From the NCBI GenBank assembly GCA_963383645.1, contig OY726561.1, forward strand, positions 138,768,727-138,832,726: DNA of 64,000 nucleotides, written 5' to 3'. Numbering within the stretch: the first letter of the stretch is position 1; each line of letters begins with the position of its first letter. The position numbers were made by a program, and so were the translations under genes. The notes beneath the pieces are model-generated. The model saw only the letters and a list, made by a program, of their open reading frames with translations, ran no database searches and was not told the DNA's origin. Origin of the DNA: Muscardinus avellanarius (lineage: Eukaryota > Chordata > Mammalia > Rodentia > Gliridae). This document shows, piece after piece, positions 11,312 to 22,861 of the stretch.

Positions 11312-11531
11312 CAGGTGGACGTGGTGGCACACACTTGTAATCCCAGCATTCGGGAGGCTGAGACAGGAAGATCGCGGTTCGCTGACAGCCTCAGCTACTT
11401 AGTGAGGCCCTCTGCAACTCAGTGAGACCCTGTTTCAAAATAAAGATCTACACACCAGGGGGTGTAGATCAGAGGCAGAATGCCCCTGGGTTCCATCCCC
11501 AGTACTGCAAAAAATAAATAAATAAATAAAA
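11312..11531 (+). repeat. SINE (B1-ID dimer)
   Basis: tggacgtggtggcacacac start; linker replaced by gatctacacaccaggggg, so ID onset is altered; ID end ccatccccagtactgc and (AAAT)n tail. Confidence 0.9.
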
Positions 11532-12773
11532 CTCTCTTTATCAACACATTTTAAAAAGCTTGCTGATTATTAGTCAGTCTGAAGCCAAACAATTTCCTTC
11601 CATCTTCCTGAATGTGAAATCAGGCTTCTGTGAATTATGTTCTCATCCCACTTTTGCCAAGATCCCTTCCATACGGTATCTATGAAAAGCATGGCGTTTC
11701 TTCCTATGAAAGGCGGAGTGTGATAAATCCATGAACACAACTCAGTCGTGACTGACGGAACAGGCAAACGCAGCATGATCGGTGTCAACAAAGCTTTCTA
11801 AAGATGCCTGCGTTTTATCCAGAAAAGATATTCTAAAGGCGAGTTTTCCATCCTCGCGGACCACCTAAAGGTGGTTAAGAAACCAAAGTGCTGTAAAAGT
11901 CTTCTCTGTGCTTTCGGACTGAAGTTTCATTCCTAGGTGTGAATGAGGCCAGGATTCAAAATACAAACAGCGAGAGGCGAGCCTTGCCTCTGGCCAGCGG
12001 GGTGCGTCCCAGGGCCCCTGGTTCCATGGCACAGGGCTCTCCTCTCTGGAATCCCTTCAGAGAAGTGACAGGCAGCGGGCGGCCAGGGCTGCAAACTCCA
12101 CGGCAGTCTCCTGATGATCTGGATATTCATAAGTGGCAGGATGATTCCACCTTTAGGGTTGATTTCAGTTGTAATAATGAGTTATGAATAATTGATCAGC
12201 AGGTGATGAATTATTCAGGAAGGCCCGCGGTTTCCAAGGAATCCTGGAGCGAGTGTAGCTCGCTGGCATAACAGGAGCTGGAGGCGGCTGCTGGGACCCC
12301 CACAACAAGCCCACGCTGCAGAGGCGGGGGGCTCAGTGCCTCCCAGTCGGGGCTTTCCAATGAGGGGCCGTATTAATGCCTCTTGAATTTCTATAAAGCA
12401 GGTGTTCCCACTGGGGACTTCTAGTGCCTGTCCAAGCATGGTATGAAAATACTGAGCCTGACCTCTTTATCCGGCTGACCAGGACATTTGTTGGCAGCTG
12501 AACACAATCTTGCTGCAAAAACTAGTGTTGAAAAACTATAAAATTAAGAATGCATACATACACACACATAAACACATGCATACGTATACGTATGTAAATA
12601 CAAGTACATGCACACGCAAGTTTTTATGATTGTGTACGGCCAGCCAATAACGCCAGCACGAGCTTCACCGAGGGGGAATTATCGACTCTTCTCAGTCTTC
12701 ATGAATTAAAAGCAGCTGGTCAGCAAAGAACAAATCCAATATTATAAAATATCCAATATTATAAAACGTTGGC
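11532..12773. other. Unassigned intron sequence
   Basis: Repeat-free apart from short ATACAC-rich patches at about 12550-12620. No exon recognised. Confidence 0.5.
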
Positions 12774-12967
12774 AGCTGAGCATGGTGGTGCCGGCCTGCC
12801 ATCTCAGTACTTGAAAGGCTGAAACAGGAGGAACGCAAGTTTGTGGCCAGCCTCAGCAACCTTAGTAAAGACCCTCAGCGACTTAGAGAGACCCTGCCTC
12901 AAAATAAAAAATCAAGTAGAGAGGCCCTGGGTTTAGCCTTCAGTACCAAACCAAACAAAACAAAAAC
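12774..12967 (+). repeat. SINE, older, ID half deleted internally
   Basis: Left half agctgagcatggtggtgcc; the ID half lacks the tRNA-like box A part and keeps only ggccctgggtttagccttcagtacc. Confidence 0.8.
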
Positions 12968-15488
12968 GTGGTTGGCTGATCTTGTTCTGAAACCCACAAT
13001 CTACGCACTTGTATGAGATCCGGGAAGTGGAAGGAAATGAAGGGCAGGTGGGCCGCAAACCTGGGGAGGCAGGTAGAGCTGAGTGTTCGGGCTTAAAAGG
13101 GGCTCCCCCAACTCAAGTGAATGGAAAATAGAAACATCAAGCAAACTGCAATTAAACCGCCGAGTCTACTGCACGGGAAGAGGCCGAGAAAAGTGCCGCC
13201 CGGCGCCTGCTCGTCAGGGGCTCGGGGCTCCCAGTGTCCCAGGCTCAGAGGTTTGGAGACTAGAGCCTATGACAAGAATATCAACTACAGTTTGATTTTC
13301 CTTTTTCACTTTCCCCAAAAAAGGGTCATGACTAAGTCAATTTTTTTTCCCTCTGAGCTAAAAACAAGGCTGATTGGTACAAAAGATTAACTCACAACAC
13401 CAAGTTTAAACTGTCAACTTCATGAGGATCGCCACTAACACCTGAAAACCTAATGGCTTAATATTCTCAAATACTCCCATGCATCTGGTCCAGGGCTCAC
13501 ATTTTCTGAATACAAATATTAAGTTATAATACAACATAATACACTGCACCTGTTTTAGTATATGATCTTATACATTTTAGCCTACTTATAGAATCATGGT
13601 GCCATCTCCACAACCATGCTAACCAGCAGATGGCCAAAGTCTGCTTTTTAATTACTGAGGCTTTGCTTGGGATTTTCACATAACTAACTACAGTCCTGCT
13701 GTGCTAATATGTGTATTCTACCACATGTCAAAGGCTCGTGACTAGCGATATGTGTGAGAACCAGGCAACGGGTCCTGTGAAAGCAGCCAAGAAAGAAAAA
13801 GTGATTCTGTTTGAAAGCAACCAAGGTCATGTGACAGGAACGGCTTTAAGACTATGTGAAATTATGCCATGTATAACTAGTGGCATACGCAAGCTACCTG
13901 TAGAACTCTTTTGGGGTCAACAATGTTTATTTCTCATGCAAATATAAATTTATAAATCACGCTTCCCCAAAACGAGGCTTAGAAATAACCGAGCAAGAAG
14001 CAACTAGTGACACGAGGTGGTCGTTTTTCTCCCTTGCTGACTTTTAAATCATGGGCATCGCTTCCAGTTCACAATTTGGACATGGATGGCAGGGTAACTA
14101 GACTTTTTGTGTTTAACCAGGAGTATTATTACTTATTAAAATAGCTTAGCTATCCTCCATCTCATACATTTAAATGAAGAACAATATCCCAAATTTCCTG
14201 GAGGTATTATTCGAAGTTCGCAAAACCATCAGCTTCACTACTTGCAAATCCACGAAGCGATCCGTTGGAAGAACAGAATGGAATAAATAAGGAATCCAGC
14301 AGCCTGTCTGAAAATCTAAACGCACACACTGTAGTTGTTTGAAGATGATCTTTTATTGTGCAGACTAATATATCTGCAGTATGTAGAACAAATCACTTCT
14401 ATTATCTCTCACACAACAGTAATGTAAAAAGAAATCATATTTTTTAAAGGATTTTTGAGTGTTGCTGTCTTCTTCCTAAGAGCGTCTTGGTTATCCAGCA
14501 GTCAAAGCAGGCTTTTTAGGACCCCTGCCAAGCTAAAAACAAACCAAAATGAAAAGAAGAAGAAAAAAAAAAAAACCTGAGGGTTTCTCTGCATCCCACT
14601 CATCCTAAAATATTTTATTTATTAGTTGCCTCTCACCTGTAAATATTAAAATACAGGGCGGGAGGACACATGGTTTCTTTAATGCTAATCCATGCAGCCA
14701 AGTGGCCCCAGGAAAGTCTCGTATCTAAAAACCCTGGCCTCGTTACCACACCTGAAGAGAGTCGGGGTAACTGTGCACCTCTGCTTCCTCTCCCTTTCTT
14801 CTTTCTATCCTCAAAACCTTAAATGTTGCAGGCAGCCCACAGCTCACACTTGACCCCCGCGCCCCAAAGCTCCAAGTGAAGCCCTTCCAGAGTTATCTAA
14901 GGGAGCCAGGCAATGCTCCCCCAGAACCCCCACTCGTTCAAGAGAAATTTTAGTAATTTTCATATTTTTTTTATTAAGAGATTGAAAACTTAAAAGGATC
15001 GCTATCATGTAAAAACTGCAATCTGTCTAATAAATTAGACATAAATAAATCTACCTAATAAATTAACTCCGCCCCTCGACAGCCTCTTCTTCCTCCACAG
15101 GCCTGCGCAGAGGGAGCCCGGCCATAAGAGAAGGAATAGCTTGGTACAAACCCATTTAACCTACCGGTGTTCTGTTTAGAATGACTCAGAATCAATAAGG
15201 ATATGCTAAAGTGATTATATAAATCAGACAGAAAAATGCACAGATAGAAATTAGTAAGTGCAACCTATAAACGCTAGCTTTGCTGAAGGCTACCAGCGAC
15301 TGACTGGTGGAAATTCCTGTCGCATTGAGTTATGGGGAATTACTTGTAATATTATAAAGTCCATGCCTTCTAGGAAGAACTGTTTCTCATTTTTAATTAT
15401 TCTGACACTATCAGGCTACTATGAGCGATTTATTAATCCTCTAGGAGGAAATAATGTTCTTTATTACGAACAGTGAAAACCTAAATAC
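12968..15488. other. 2.5-kb SINE-free block in the NEK11 intron
   Basis: Longest interval without a SINE in the left half of the window. AT-rich, no exon recognised, no repeat family I can name. Absence of insertions could be chance or constraint. Confidence 0.5.
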
Positions 15489-15500
15489 AGAGTGGGAGGC

Positions 15501-15695
15501 CTTTTTTTTTTTTTGGTGGTATTGGGGTTCCTGGAAGCCCTTCTACCTCCAGGCTACACTCCCAGACCTATTTTATATTTTTATTTGGAAACAGGGTCTC
15601 TTAAACCAGCGCAGCTGGCTTCGAACCTGCGCGTTCCTCCTGCCTCCGCCTCCCAAGCGCGGGGATTACAAGCGTGCGCCACCACGCCCGGCGTT
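15501..15695 (-). repeat. SINE, young short-B1 subfamily with perfect TSD
   Basis: Minus-strand full element with the subfamily 3' end (ggggttcctggaagccc on plus) and left half ending gcccggcg. Perfect 12-bp TSD agagtgggaggc at 15489-15500 and 15696-15707. Confidence 0.95.
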
Positions 15696-15749
15696 AGAGT
15701 GGGAGGCTTCGTAAGCTTCACCCTTATGATATAAAAACCAATTTCTCAG

Positions 15750-16079
15750 AGCTGGGCATGGTGGCGCATGCTTGTAATCCCCGCGCTTAGGAGACTGAGA
15801 CAGGAGGGTCACAGTTTCGCCGCCAGCCTCAGCAACTTAGTGAGGCCCTTGGCAACTTAATAAGAAGACCCTGTTTCAAAAATAAAACATAGCCGGGTGT
15901 GGGGGTGCACGCTTTTAATCCCTGCGCTTGGGAGGCTGAGACAGGAGGATTGCGTGGGTTCAAAGCCAGCCTCCGCTGGCTTAAGACACCCTGTTTCCAA
16001 ATAAAAAAATATAAAATAGGTCTGGGAGTGTAGCCCAGAGGTAGAAGGCCCTTGAGTTTCATCCCCAGTACCACCAAAA

Positions 16080-16118
<39 letters not shown>

Positions 16119-16185
16119 AACAGGGCTGGATGTATAGCTCAGAAGTAGAATGCCCCTGGGTTCAATCCTCAGTACCATAAAAAAA
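15750..16185 (+). repeat. Outer SINE (B1-ID dimer) split by a nested SINE
   Basis: The left half lies at 15750-15889 (agctgggcatggtggcgc ... caaaaataaaacat) and the ID half at about 16122-16180 (cagggctggatgtatagctc ... caatcctcagtacc). The two are separated by a complete inner SINE in the linker. Confidence 0.88.
15891..16120 (+). repeat. Inner SINE nested in the linker of an older SINE
   Basis: agccgggtgtgggggtgcac start, short-B1 type left half (ccgctggcttaagacaccc), ggtctgggagtgtagccc ID half, tail of about ten AAAT units at 16078-16119. Confidence 0.9.
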
Positions 16186-16495
16186 CAAAAACATAAAAAC
16201 ATAAATAATATTTATAACATAGAAAAATATTTATATTATAGTGCTTAAAAAGATGCAAAATTATGTATACAGTGAAGCCCTATCCATTTCAGGGCCTTTC
16301 ACACTGAGTGGGACTGTTTCCCCACACTTTGGCCTAGTTCTGTGACCCTCAAAGTGTAGACCTCTTGCAACCAGGAGCAGCCATTAGAAATGCAAAGAAT
16401 CAGGCTCCTCCCCTCAGCCCTGCTGAGTCAGAAACTCTGGAGGCGCAGGGAGCCCAGTGGCTTGGACTTTAAGAAGCCCTCCAGCATTCGGGAAG

Positions 16496-16900
16496 CCCCC
16501 CGCATTCAGGAGGCTGAGACCGGAAGATCGCGGGTTCGCGGACAGCCTCAGCTACTTAGCGAGGCCCTCTGCAACTCAGTGAGACCCTGTTTCAAAATAA
16601 AGAATAAAAGCCGGTCGAGGTGGACACGCTTGTAATCCCCGCACCTGGGAGGCGGAGACAGGAGGATCGCGCAGGTTCGAAGCCAGCCGCGCGCGCTGGT
16701 TTAGGAGACCCTGTTTCCAAATATAAAATGTAAAAATAGGTCTGGGAGTGTAGCCCGGAGGTAGAAGGGCTTCCAGGAACCCCAGTACCACCAAAAAAAT
16801 AAATAAATAAAGAAAGAAAGAAAGAAAGAATAAAAAATAGGGCTGGGGGTGTAGCTCGGAGGTAGAGTGCCCCTGGGTTCCATCCCCAGTACTGCTAAAT
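16496..16900 (+). repeat. Outer SINE (B1-ID dimer) split by a nested SINE
   Basis: 5'-truncated left half 16496-16609, ID half at about 16832-16897 (ggctgggggtgtagctcgg ... ccatccccagtactgc) with an (AAAT)n tail to 16934. An inner element occupies the linker. Confidence 0.88.
16610..16830 (+). repeat. Inner short-B1 subfamily SINE nested in a linker
   Basis: gccggtcgaggtggacacgc start, ccagccgcgcgcgctggtttagg junction, ID end gggcttccaggaaccccag. The linker word aaagaataaaa occurs on both sides and could be the TSD. Confidence 0.9.
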
Positions 16901-17275
16901 AAATAAATGAATAAATAAATAAATAAATAAATAAGCCAGCAAGCCAGCCCTCCAGACCATTTTGAGGCCGACGCAGTGTGAAAACCTCCAGCTACTTCAT
17001 CATTTTCAAGCTCTCGGCGGAGACAGAGCTGCTCAGGGGGCCGAGCCCAGCCCGACCTCTTCCTGCCGGCTTCGATGTGTCTGTCGCACACGCACCGGCA
17101 ACCCAGCGACCGAGGCTCAACTCTCACCACAGGACTTACTCCGACTTGAAATTACTTATTTTTATGATTATAAGATGATCTCCAGTAGATTAAATCTTCC
17201 CACAACTACCTGAACATTCAAATCACTTGGGAGCTCTCAAAAATCCTGGGCCACATCCCAGGCCAATCATAATCT

Positions 17276-17460
17276 ATTTGGGGTATGGAGGGAAATGAAC
17301 CCACGGATTTTCTAACTCTAAGCTAAACTTCAACCCTTCTTTTTATTTTGTAACAGGATTTCACTAAGTTGCCGAGGGCCTCACGGAGTGGCCGAGGCTG
17401 GCTGTGAACCTGAGACCCTCCCGTCTCAGCCTCCCAAGCATGTGCCACCGCGGCTGGCTC
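17276..17460 (-). repeat. SINE (B1-ID dimer), older
   Basis: ID half on the left (tggggtatggagggaaatgaac), then gtaacaggatttcactaagttg and catgtgccaccgcggctggc. Confidence 0.75.
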
Positions 17461-17810
17461 GAGCATTACTACTCTTCAAATATTGTGATTCTACTTTTCA
17501 GCCACGGTTAAGAAACACTAAATCAGACTCAAGCTCCTTGAGGGCAGGTAATTAGTGAATGGTGACCAATGTTTGTTGAATAAGTGGAGTTTCTTGTCTG
17601 CCTTTTGGTGTTTTGTTGTTTTCAATCTTAAAAGATGGTTCAAACTTCCAAAACTTTCCGTGAAATGTCTCTTTTTCTTCCTATCACCATCTCTGGGGCA
17701 ACCACTGCGACCCAGGCCCTGTGTTTCCTTAAAAGAGTGAATAAACACTTGTCAATACGCACAGGAAAGACCAAAAATTTCCTTCTCCTTTATGCAAACC
17801 TTGCATTTTT

Positions 17811-17812
17811 CT

Positions 17813-17859
<47 letters not shown>

Positions 17860-17881
17860 CTCTCCCTCCCTTTCTTTCTTC

Positions 17882-17940
<59 letters not shown>
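17811..17940. repeat. (TTTC)n microsatellite at a SINE tail
   Basis: About 30 tetranucleotide units, interrupted once by a CTCTCCCTCCC patch. It occupies the poly(A)-tail position of the following minus-strand SINE. Confidence 0.96.
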
Positions 17941-18132
17941 TGGTACTGGGGATGGAACCCATGGGCATTCTACCTCTGACCTATCTTGCCTTACCACCTG
18001 CCATATTTTTTTTTCCTTTATTTTGAAATAGGATCTCACTGAGCTACGAGGGCCTCACTGAAGCCACAAACCACGATCCTCTGTCTCAGCCTCCCAAGTG
18101 CTGAATTACACGCGTGTGCCACAACAGGCAAA
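17941..18132 (-). repeat. SINE (B1-ID dimer)
   Basis: tggtactggggatggaacccat ... cctcccaagtgctgaattac ... tgtgccacaacaggc. Confidence 0.88.
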
Positions 18133-19575
18133 CCCTGTATTCTTTGTAAAATATGTACGTTACACTGGAGAAGGAGGACCCGAGGATAACTGTATGAGTT
18201 CACCCCCAGAGCTGTTCAGCAGGGACACAATAAGTCTGAGGAGTCACTGAAAAACAGTCCCTTGGAATGATGGTCTAGCATAGAAGGAAGACTCCCACCA
18301 GTTATTTCCAGTTACTCCACCAGCTTTGTTGAGGGCATATTTTCTCCTCTGGTTAAATGCTATTCCCTCAGATATGATATCATCCAGAATTTCCACTACA
18401 AAATCAAGAGCCGAGATACTTTTCATGCTAGGCCTTGAGTAAAGAATTAGTATCAGGAAGGAGGCAAGGGGAGGGGAATAGGGTGGGAATTGGGGAAGGG
18501 CACTGAGGGATGTGTGCATGTGTGCCTCCACCATCTTGTACCCCAGTAAGATGTGTGACTACAGTGCACCAATAAAAACTAAAAAGAAAAAAAGAATTAG
18601 CATCACAGTTTACAGGTCTATCTTGGATGGGGTTAGTTAGCATAAGCCCCTCACCAAGGCTGGCCATCTCTAGGTCTATCAAGATGAAACGCTGAGACCT
18701 GGATCCTTGTGTGGTTCTGTCTTTCAAAGACCTGGCTCCCTTCAGCCCCTGCTAGATGGGGATTCTACCTCAGCGTAACAGACACTTTGGATCCGGACTC
18801 AAGTCTAAGCCACCCTCAGGAGGGACTGGGGTTGGAGAGCTATTTGGCGTTATGATCATACACTCTGACCCCCGACCTTGGATTTTTGTTGGGTTTCTGT
18901 GACTTTCCATCTCCCTTCCTCTTAGGGTCTACGATCACTCTTCTGCTGTCAGTGTGGCTATTTCTAGCAAAGGTTCCTCCCTCGCCTTCCATTTCATTCC
19001 TACTGCTGAGCGGGAAATGAACTTATTAGTATTTTAAGAATCCACCCTAATACAGGCCCCAGACTTCTCCAAAGAGGTGACAGCCTGGCGTGGGGCGCAC
19101 GGGCCTGACGACGCTTCTTTAGGGCTGTGGAGGCCTCTCCTATCCGACCCCTCATCTTCATCTCGTATCGAGGCAGAGATGGGACGCAACACCGTCCACA
19201 GAAACAGAGCGCTTCCGTGGCGGCCCTGTTACTTAGGGAAGGCCAAGGTGTCGGGGCACAGTTAAGGGGAGGAATGTTAGGGTGTCTACACAGACAGGAC
19301 CAGAAGGGAAATATTTAAGCTCTTAGATAATGTGCAGAACTAGTAAGATAATGACCATATGTAGCCAGTATGCGAGCTAAGCATGGCCGCTAATCTCTGT
19401 CTTATGCCAGTGGTTAGAAGTAGATAAGTCAGCTCTCTCTTCTAAACTGGGAGCTTCTGGGAGTCAGGCCTTTTCTCCTGTTGTGTTAGCTCCCTCCCTC
19501 GCTCTGTCCAGGGCACAGGTTCAAATTTAAATTGTTCTACCTAATGGCTGACAGGCTAAAGCAGACTATAGCAGA
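18133..19575. other. Unassigned intron sequence
   Basis: No exon recognised. The part 18440-18595, ending ccaataaaaactaaaaag, looks like the 3' end of some retroposed sequence, but I cannot name it. Confidence 0.45.
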
Positions 19576-19580
19576 AAATC

Positions 19581-19682
19581 ACCTCCACATAATAAAATCA
19601 CTGGATGAAACTCCACATAATAAAATCCACATAATAAAATCACTGGATGAAACACTCCACATAATAAAATCACTGTGATGAA
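19581..19682. repeat. Short tandem minisatellite
   Basis: A unit of about 27-30 bp built on ccacataataaaatcactgg recurs three to four times, including one shortened copy (ccacataataaaat). Confidence 0.85.
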
Positions 19683-19845
19683 ATTAAAAAAAAATTATAA
19701 CCTGCAAAAAAAAAATTCAATGCTGATAAGATGAATGTTCAAATTCACTGTGGCTATGGACATAATTAATTACAAGCCTAATCGTGTATTTTAGGTTCAG
19801 CTAACCTCCTTAACATCTTTTTTCTATTAAATTACATGTACTGTG

Positions 19846-20030
19846 TTGGGAGGCAGAGACAGGAGGATTGCACAGGTTCGAAGCCAGCCGGCTTAAGAGA
19901 CCCTGTTTCCAAATTTTTTTTAAAAAGTATAAAATAGGTCTGGGAGTGTAGCCTGGAGATAGAAGGGTTTCCAAGAACCCCAGTACCACCAAAAAAATAA
20001 AAAATAAAATAAAATAAATAACAAGTTCCT
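19846..20030 (+). repeat. SINE, short-B1 subfamily, 5'-truncated
   Basis: Starts tgggaggcagagacaggagg; junction gccggcttaagagaccc; ID end gggtttccaagaaccccag; A-rich tail. Confidence 0.9.
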
Positions 20031-20039
20031 TGTTAGCTC

Positions 20040-21005
20040 ATCAAAATCTTTTGGATATGCCTATACATCTAAAGGGTTAATATATAGAATATATATTTAA
20101 AAATTAAACAACTTAGTAGCAAAAAATAATAATAGTAAAACACATAATCTAATTTCAAAATAGGCCATAAACTGAAAAGGACATTTGTTAAAGAAAAAGC
20201 ATACAAATACTCTTGTTAAAGAAAAAGCATACAAATACTCAGCAGAGATCTGAAATATACTCAGCATCCTTAATTGTCAGGAATGTAGACAAAAACCACA
20301 GCGACACAGAAACACACTCTAGCTGGAAGGACTACTCCCAAAAGATGACAACAGCGAGTGCGGAGGGCGCGTGGAGAAAGGGAACTTCTGCACACCGTTT
20401 GTGGGAATGGAAATTAGGACGGCCATTATGGGACACATATGGAGGTGCCTCCGAAAATCAAAACTAGAACTGCCATACGGCCCAGCGGTCCACTCCTGAG
20501 CTACAGTCAAGGAAGGGAAGCCGGGGCTCCAAGAGATGTCTGCACTCCAGGTTGACCACAGCACCGTTAACAACAGCCAAGAACATAAACCAACCAAGGA
20601 TCCATTAATGGATGAACGGACGAATGGATGGATGGATGGATGGACAGACGGACAGAGACAGCGCCGTGCGTACGCAGAATGGAGCTCTGGTCAACCACAA
20701 ACGGTTGAGGTGCTGCCATTCACAACAACGCTGGAACTGAACACACTATGTGAACTGAAATAAGCTGGGCTCAGAAAGACAAGCACCCTCGATTACTGGA
20801 ATGGAAAGAAACTGATTTCACGGAAGCAAGGACGTAGAGGGCAGAGCAGTGGGTAGTGGAGACTGGGGAGGGGACGGGGAAGGGAGGTTAGTGGGTACCA
20901 AGTCCACAGAAGTAGAGGAGAGACGTTCTGAGAGTCTGTCTCACCACACAGTGACTACAGGTAATGGTGCTGCCCTGCATATTTCAAAAACACCAGAAGG
21001 TTCTT
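20040..21005 (+). mobile_element. L1 ORF2 3' end and 3' UTR fragment, first part
   Basis: Recognisable landmarks of the end of L1: the segment before ggacatttgttaaag, the cttctgcacaccgtttgtggg stretch, gaactgccatacggcccagc, ccattaatggatgaacgg, and gtgaactgaaataagctggg, followed by 3' UTR sequence to tatttcaaaaacaccag. No intact frame. A 27-bp direct duplication (ttaaagaaaaagcatacaaa core) lies at 20187-20240. The L1 is interrupted by SINE insertions and resumes at 21461. Confidence 0.85.
20187..20240. repeat. 27-bp tandem duplication inside L1
   Basis: Two near-perfect copies of a unit with core ttaaagaaaaagcatacaaa. Confidence 0.9.
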
Positions 21006-21007
21006 GT

Positions 21008-21013
21008 TGTGTG

Positions 21014-21044
<31 letters not shown>
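21008..21044. repeat. (GT)n microsatellite at the 3' end of a minus-strand SINE
   Basis: Equivalent to an (AC)n tail of the SINE that starts at 21045. Confidence 0.95.
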
Positions 21045-21045
<1 letters not shown>

Positions 21046-21462
21046 GTAATGGAGATTGGATTGAATCCAAGGGCATTCGTCCTCTGAGCTACATCCCCCC
21101 AGCCCAATTTTTTTTTTTTTTTTTTTTTTTAGTACTGGGGATGGAACCCAGGGGCATCCTACCTTGAGCTACACCCCAGCCCTATTTTTTATTCTTTATT
21201 TTGAAACAGGGTTTTGCTGAGTTGAAAAGGGCCTTATTAAGTAGCTGCAGTTGGCCATGAACCACAATCCTCCTGTCTCAGCCTCCCAAATGCTGGGATT
21301 ACAAGCTTGTGCCATCACACCCGGCTCCAATTTTATTTTATTTTTTTAATTTTGAAATAGGATCTCGCTGAGTTTCCTAGGCTGGCCTTGAACCTAACAA
21401 TCCTCCAGTTTCAGCCTCCTAAGTACCAGGATTACAGGTGTTACCACCACACCAGGCTAGAG
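21045..21462 (-). repeat. Outer SINE split by a nested SINE
   Basis: ID half at 21045-21112 and left half at about 21328-21460, separated by a complete same-orientation SINE at the linker. The outer element itself interrupts the L1 3' UTR. Confidence 0.88.
21113..21325 (-). repeat. Inner SINE nested in a linker
   Basis: Poly(T), tactggggatggaacccagg, linker, then tgtgccatcacacccggc. The short direct repeat ccaatttt borders it on both sides (about 21105-21112 and 21327-21334). Confidence 0.9.
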
Positions 21463-21622
21463 AAAGGATTTTTAATGTTTTCCTACAAGGAAATGATAAT
21501 GTTTGGGGAAATAGATATGTTTACCCTAATGTGAACATTATATAATGTTATATAAATGGAAACATCACACAGTACACCTTTAATATGTAAAATTGTATAT
21601 GTCAATTAAAAATTTTTGTTTT
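21463..21622 (+). mobile_element. L1 3' UTR fragment, second part
   Basis: Continues the 20040-21005 element: ggaaatgataatgtttgggg, catcacacagtacaccttta, aatatgtaaaattg, gtcaattaaaaattttt. These are standard closing words of L1 3' UTRs. Confidence 0.85.
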
Positions 21623-21717
21623 TGCTAAATAGAACATACTTTGACAGATTAGCAAAGATATAAAGTGAAATTATGAATGACAACCAGAAAAATCTTTTTA
21701 GAAATATGATAACAGCT

Positions 21718-21968
21718 GCCAGGCATGGTGGTGCAGGCTTATAATCCCAGCATTTGGGAGGCTGAGACAGGAGGATCACCATTCACAGACAGCCTCCTCT
21801 ACTTAGTGAGGTTCTTTGCAACTCAGTGAGACACTGTTTCAAAAAATAAAAGAATAAAAAAAATAGGGCAGGGGATGTAGCTCAGAGGTCAAATGCCCCT
21901 GGGCTTCTTCCCCAGACCTGAAAAAAAAAAAAAAAGAAAGAAAGAAAAAAGAAAAAAGAAAAAAAAAT
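21718..21968 (+). repeat. SINE (B1-ID dimer)
   Basis: gccaggcatggtggtgcagg start; ID half gcaggggatgtagctcagag ending ttccccagacctg; long A-rich tail with GAAA units. Confidence 0.9.
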
Positions 21969-22804
21969 AGAATTATATCCATCAGGCAAGAATATTTATA
22001 ATTATAAAAGAAAAATATTCCCAAACATTGTTTTATAATTTTTATGATGCATAATAAGAGAAAAACCTCTAATACATTCCCGATCCAATTTGGCAGTCTG
22101 GTTTTACTCTGAGATAACTGCAGAAGGGATGCTAGATATTTATGCCAACAGAAAACTCTCTACAAACAGGCGCTAATCAAGTGTAATGCCTGAAGCATTT
22201 ACTTTTATCCATAGCTAATCTGGAAGTCAATAAAAAGTTAAAAGAATGTGGTATTTACACTGTAATTAAAGTTCACAGGACGCACAAATGTCAATGATAG
22301 AGTGGTGCCCCCAAGTGGCAGCATGACGAACTGCAGGACTCTAAGGGAAGAGACCCCACACACCCGGCGCTTCCATTTGCCCAGTTCTTTACATCTAGAC
22401 GTGTGTATTACGTAAACCTGTTACTTCACAGGATCGTAAGTGTCCTGAGCACCAGCCCAGACTCCCGATGGTCTCCTCCAGTCCTCCTTAACACGGACAC
22501 GAAGGGCTAGTCTGACATGACAGGGCACGCTGCGCCTTTCTGCCAGGTGGGGCATGTCCTCCCAACAACAGAGAGTCAGGTCTACTCTGCCCATTAAGAA
22601 AGGAGCACCTAACATGTCAGAAATCTTTTCACCACCTACTCATCTTTTGCCCAGCTCAAACATTAACTAGTTCCTATATTTATGGTCTAGTATGTAACAC
22701 AGAATTTAAAAACCTGACCTCGGATAACGAACGGAAGTTTCAGTGGTCAACATTCTGGGTGGAAAAGCTTCTGTACTTGTATTAAATAGAGCAATTGCTG
22801 ATAA

Positions 22805-22861
<57 letters not shown>

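Noticed and set aside
17635..18039. Long Phe/Leu/Ser or Lys/Glu/Arg repeat frames
   Set aside because: Direct translation of the (TTTC)n microsatellite on either strand.
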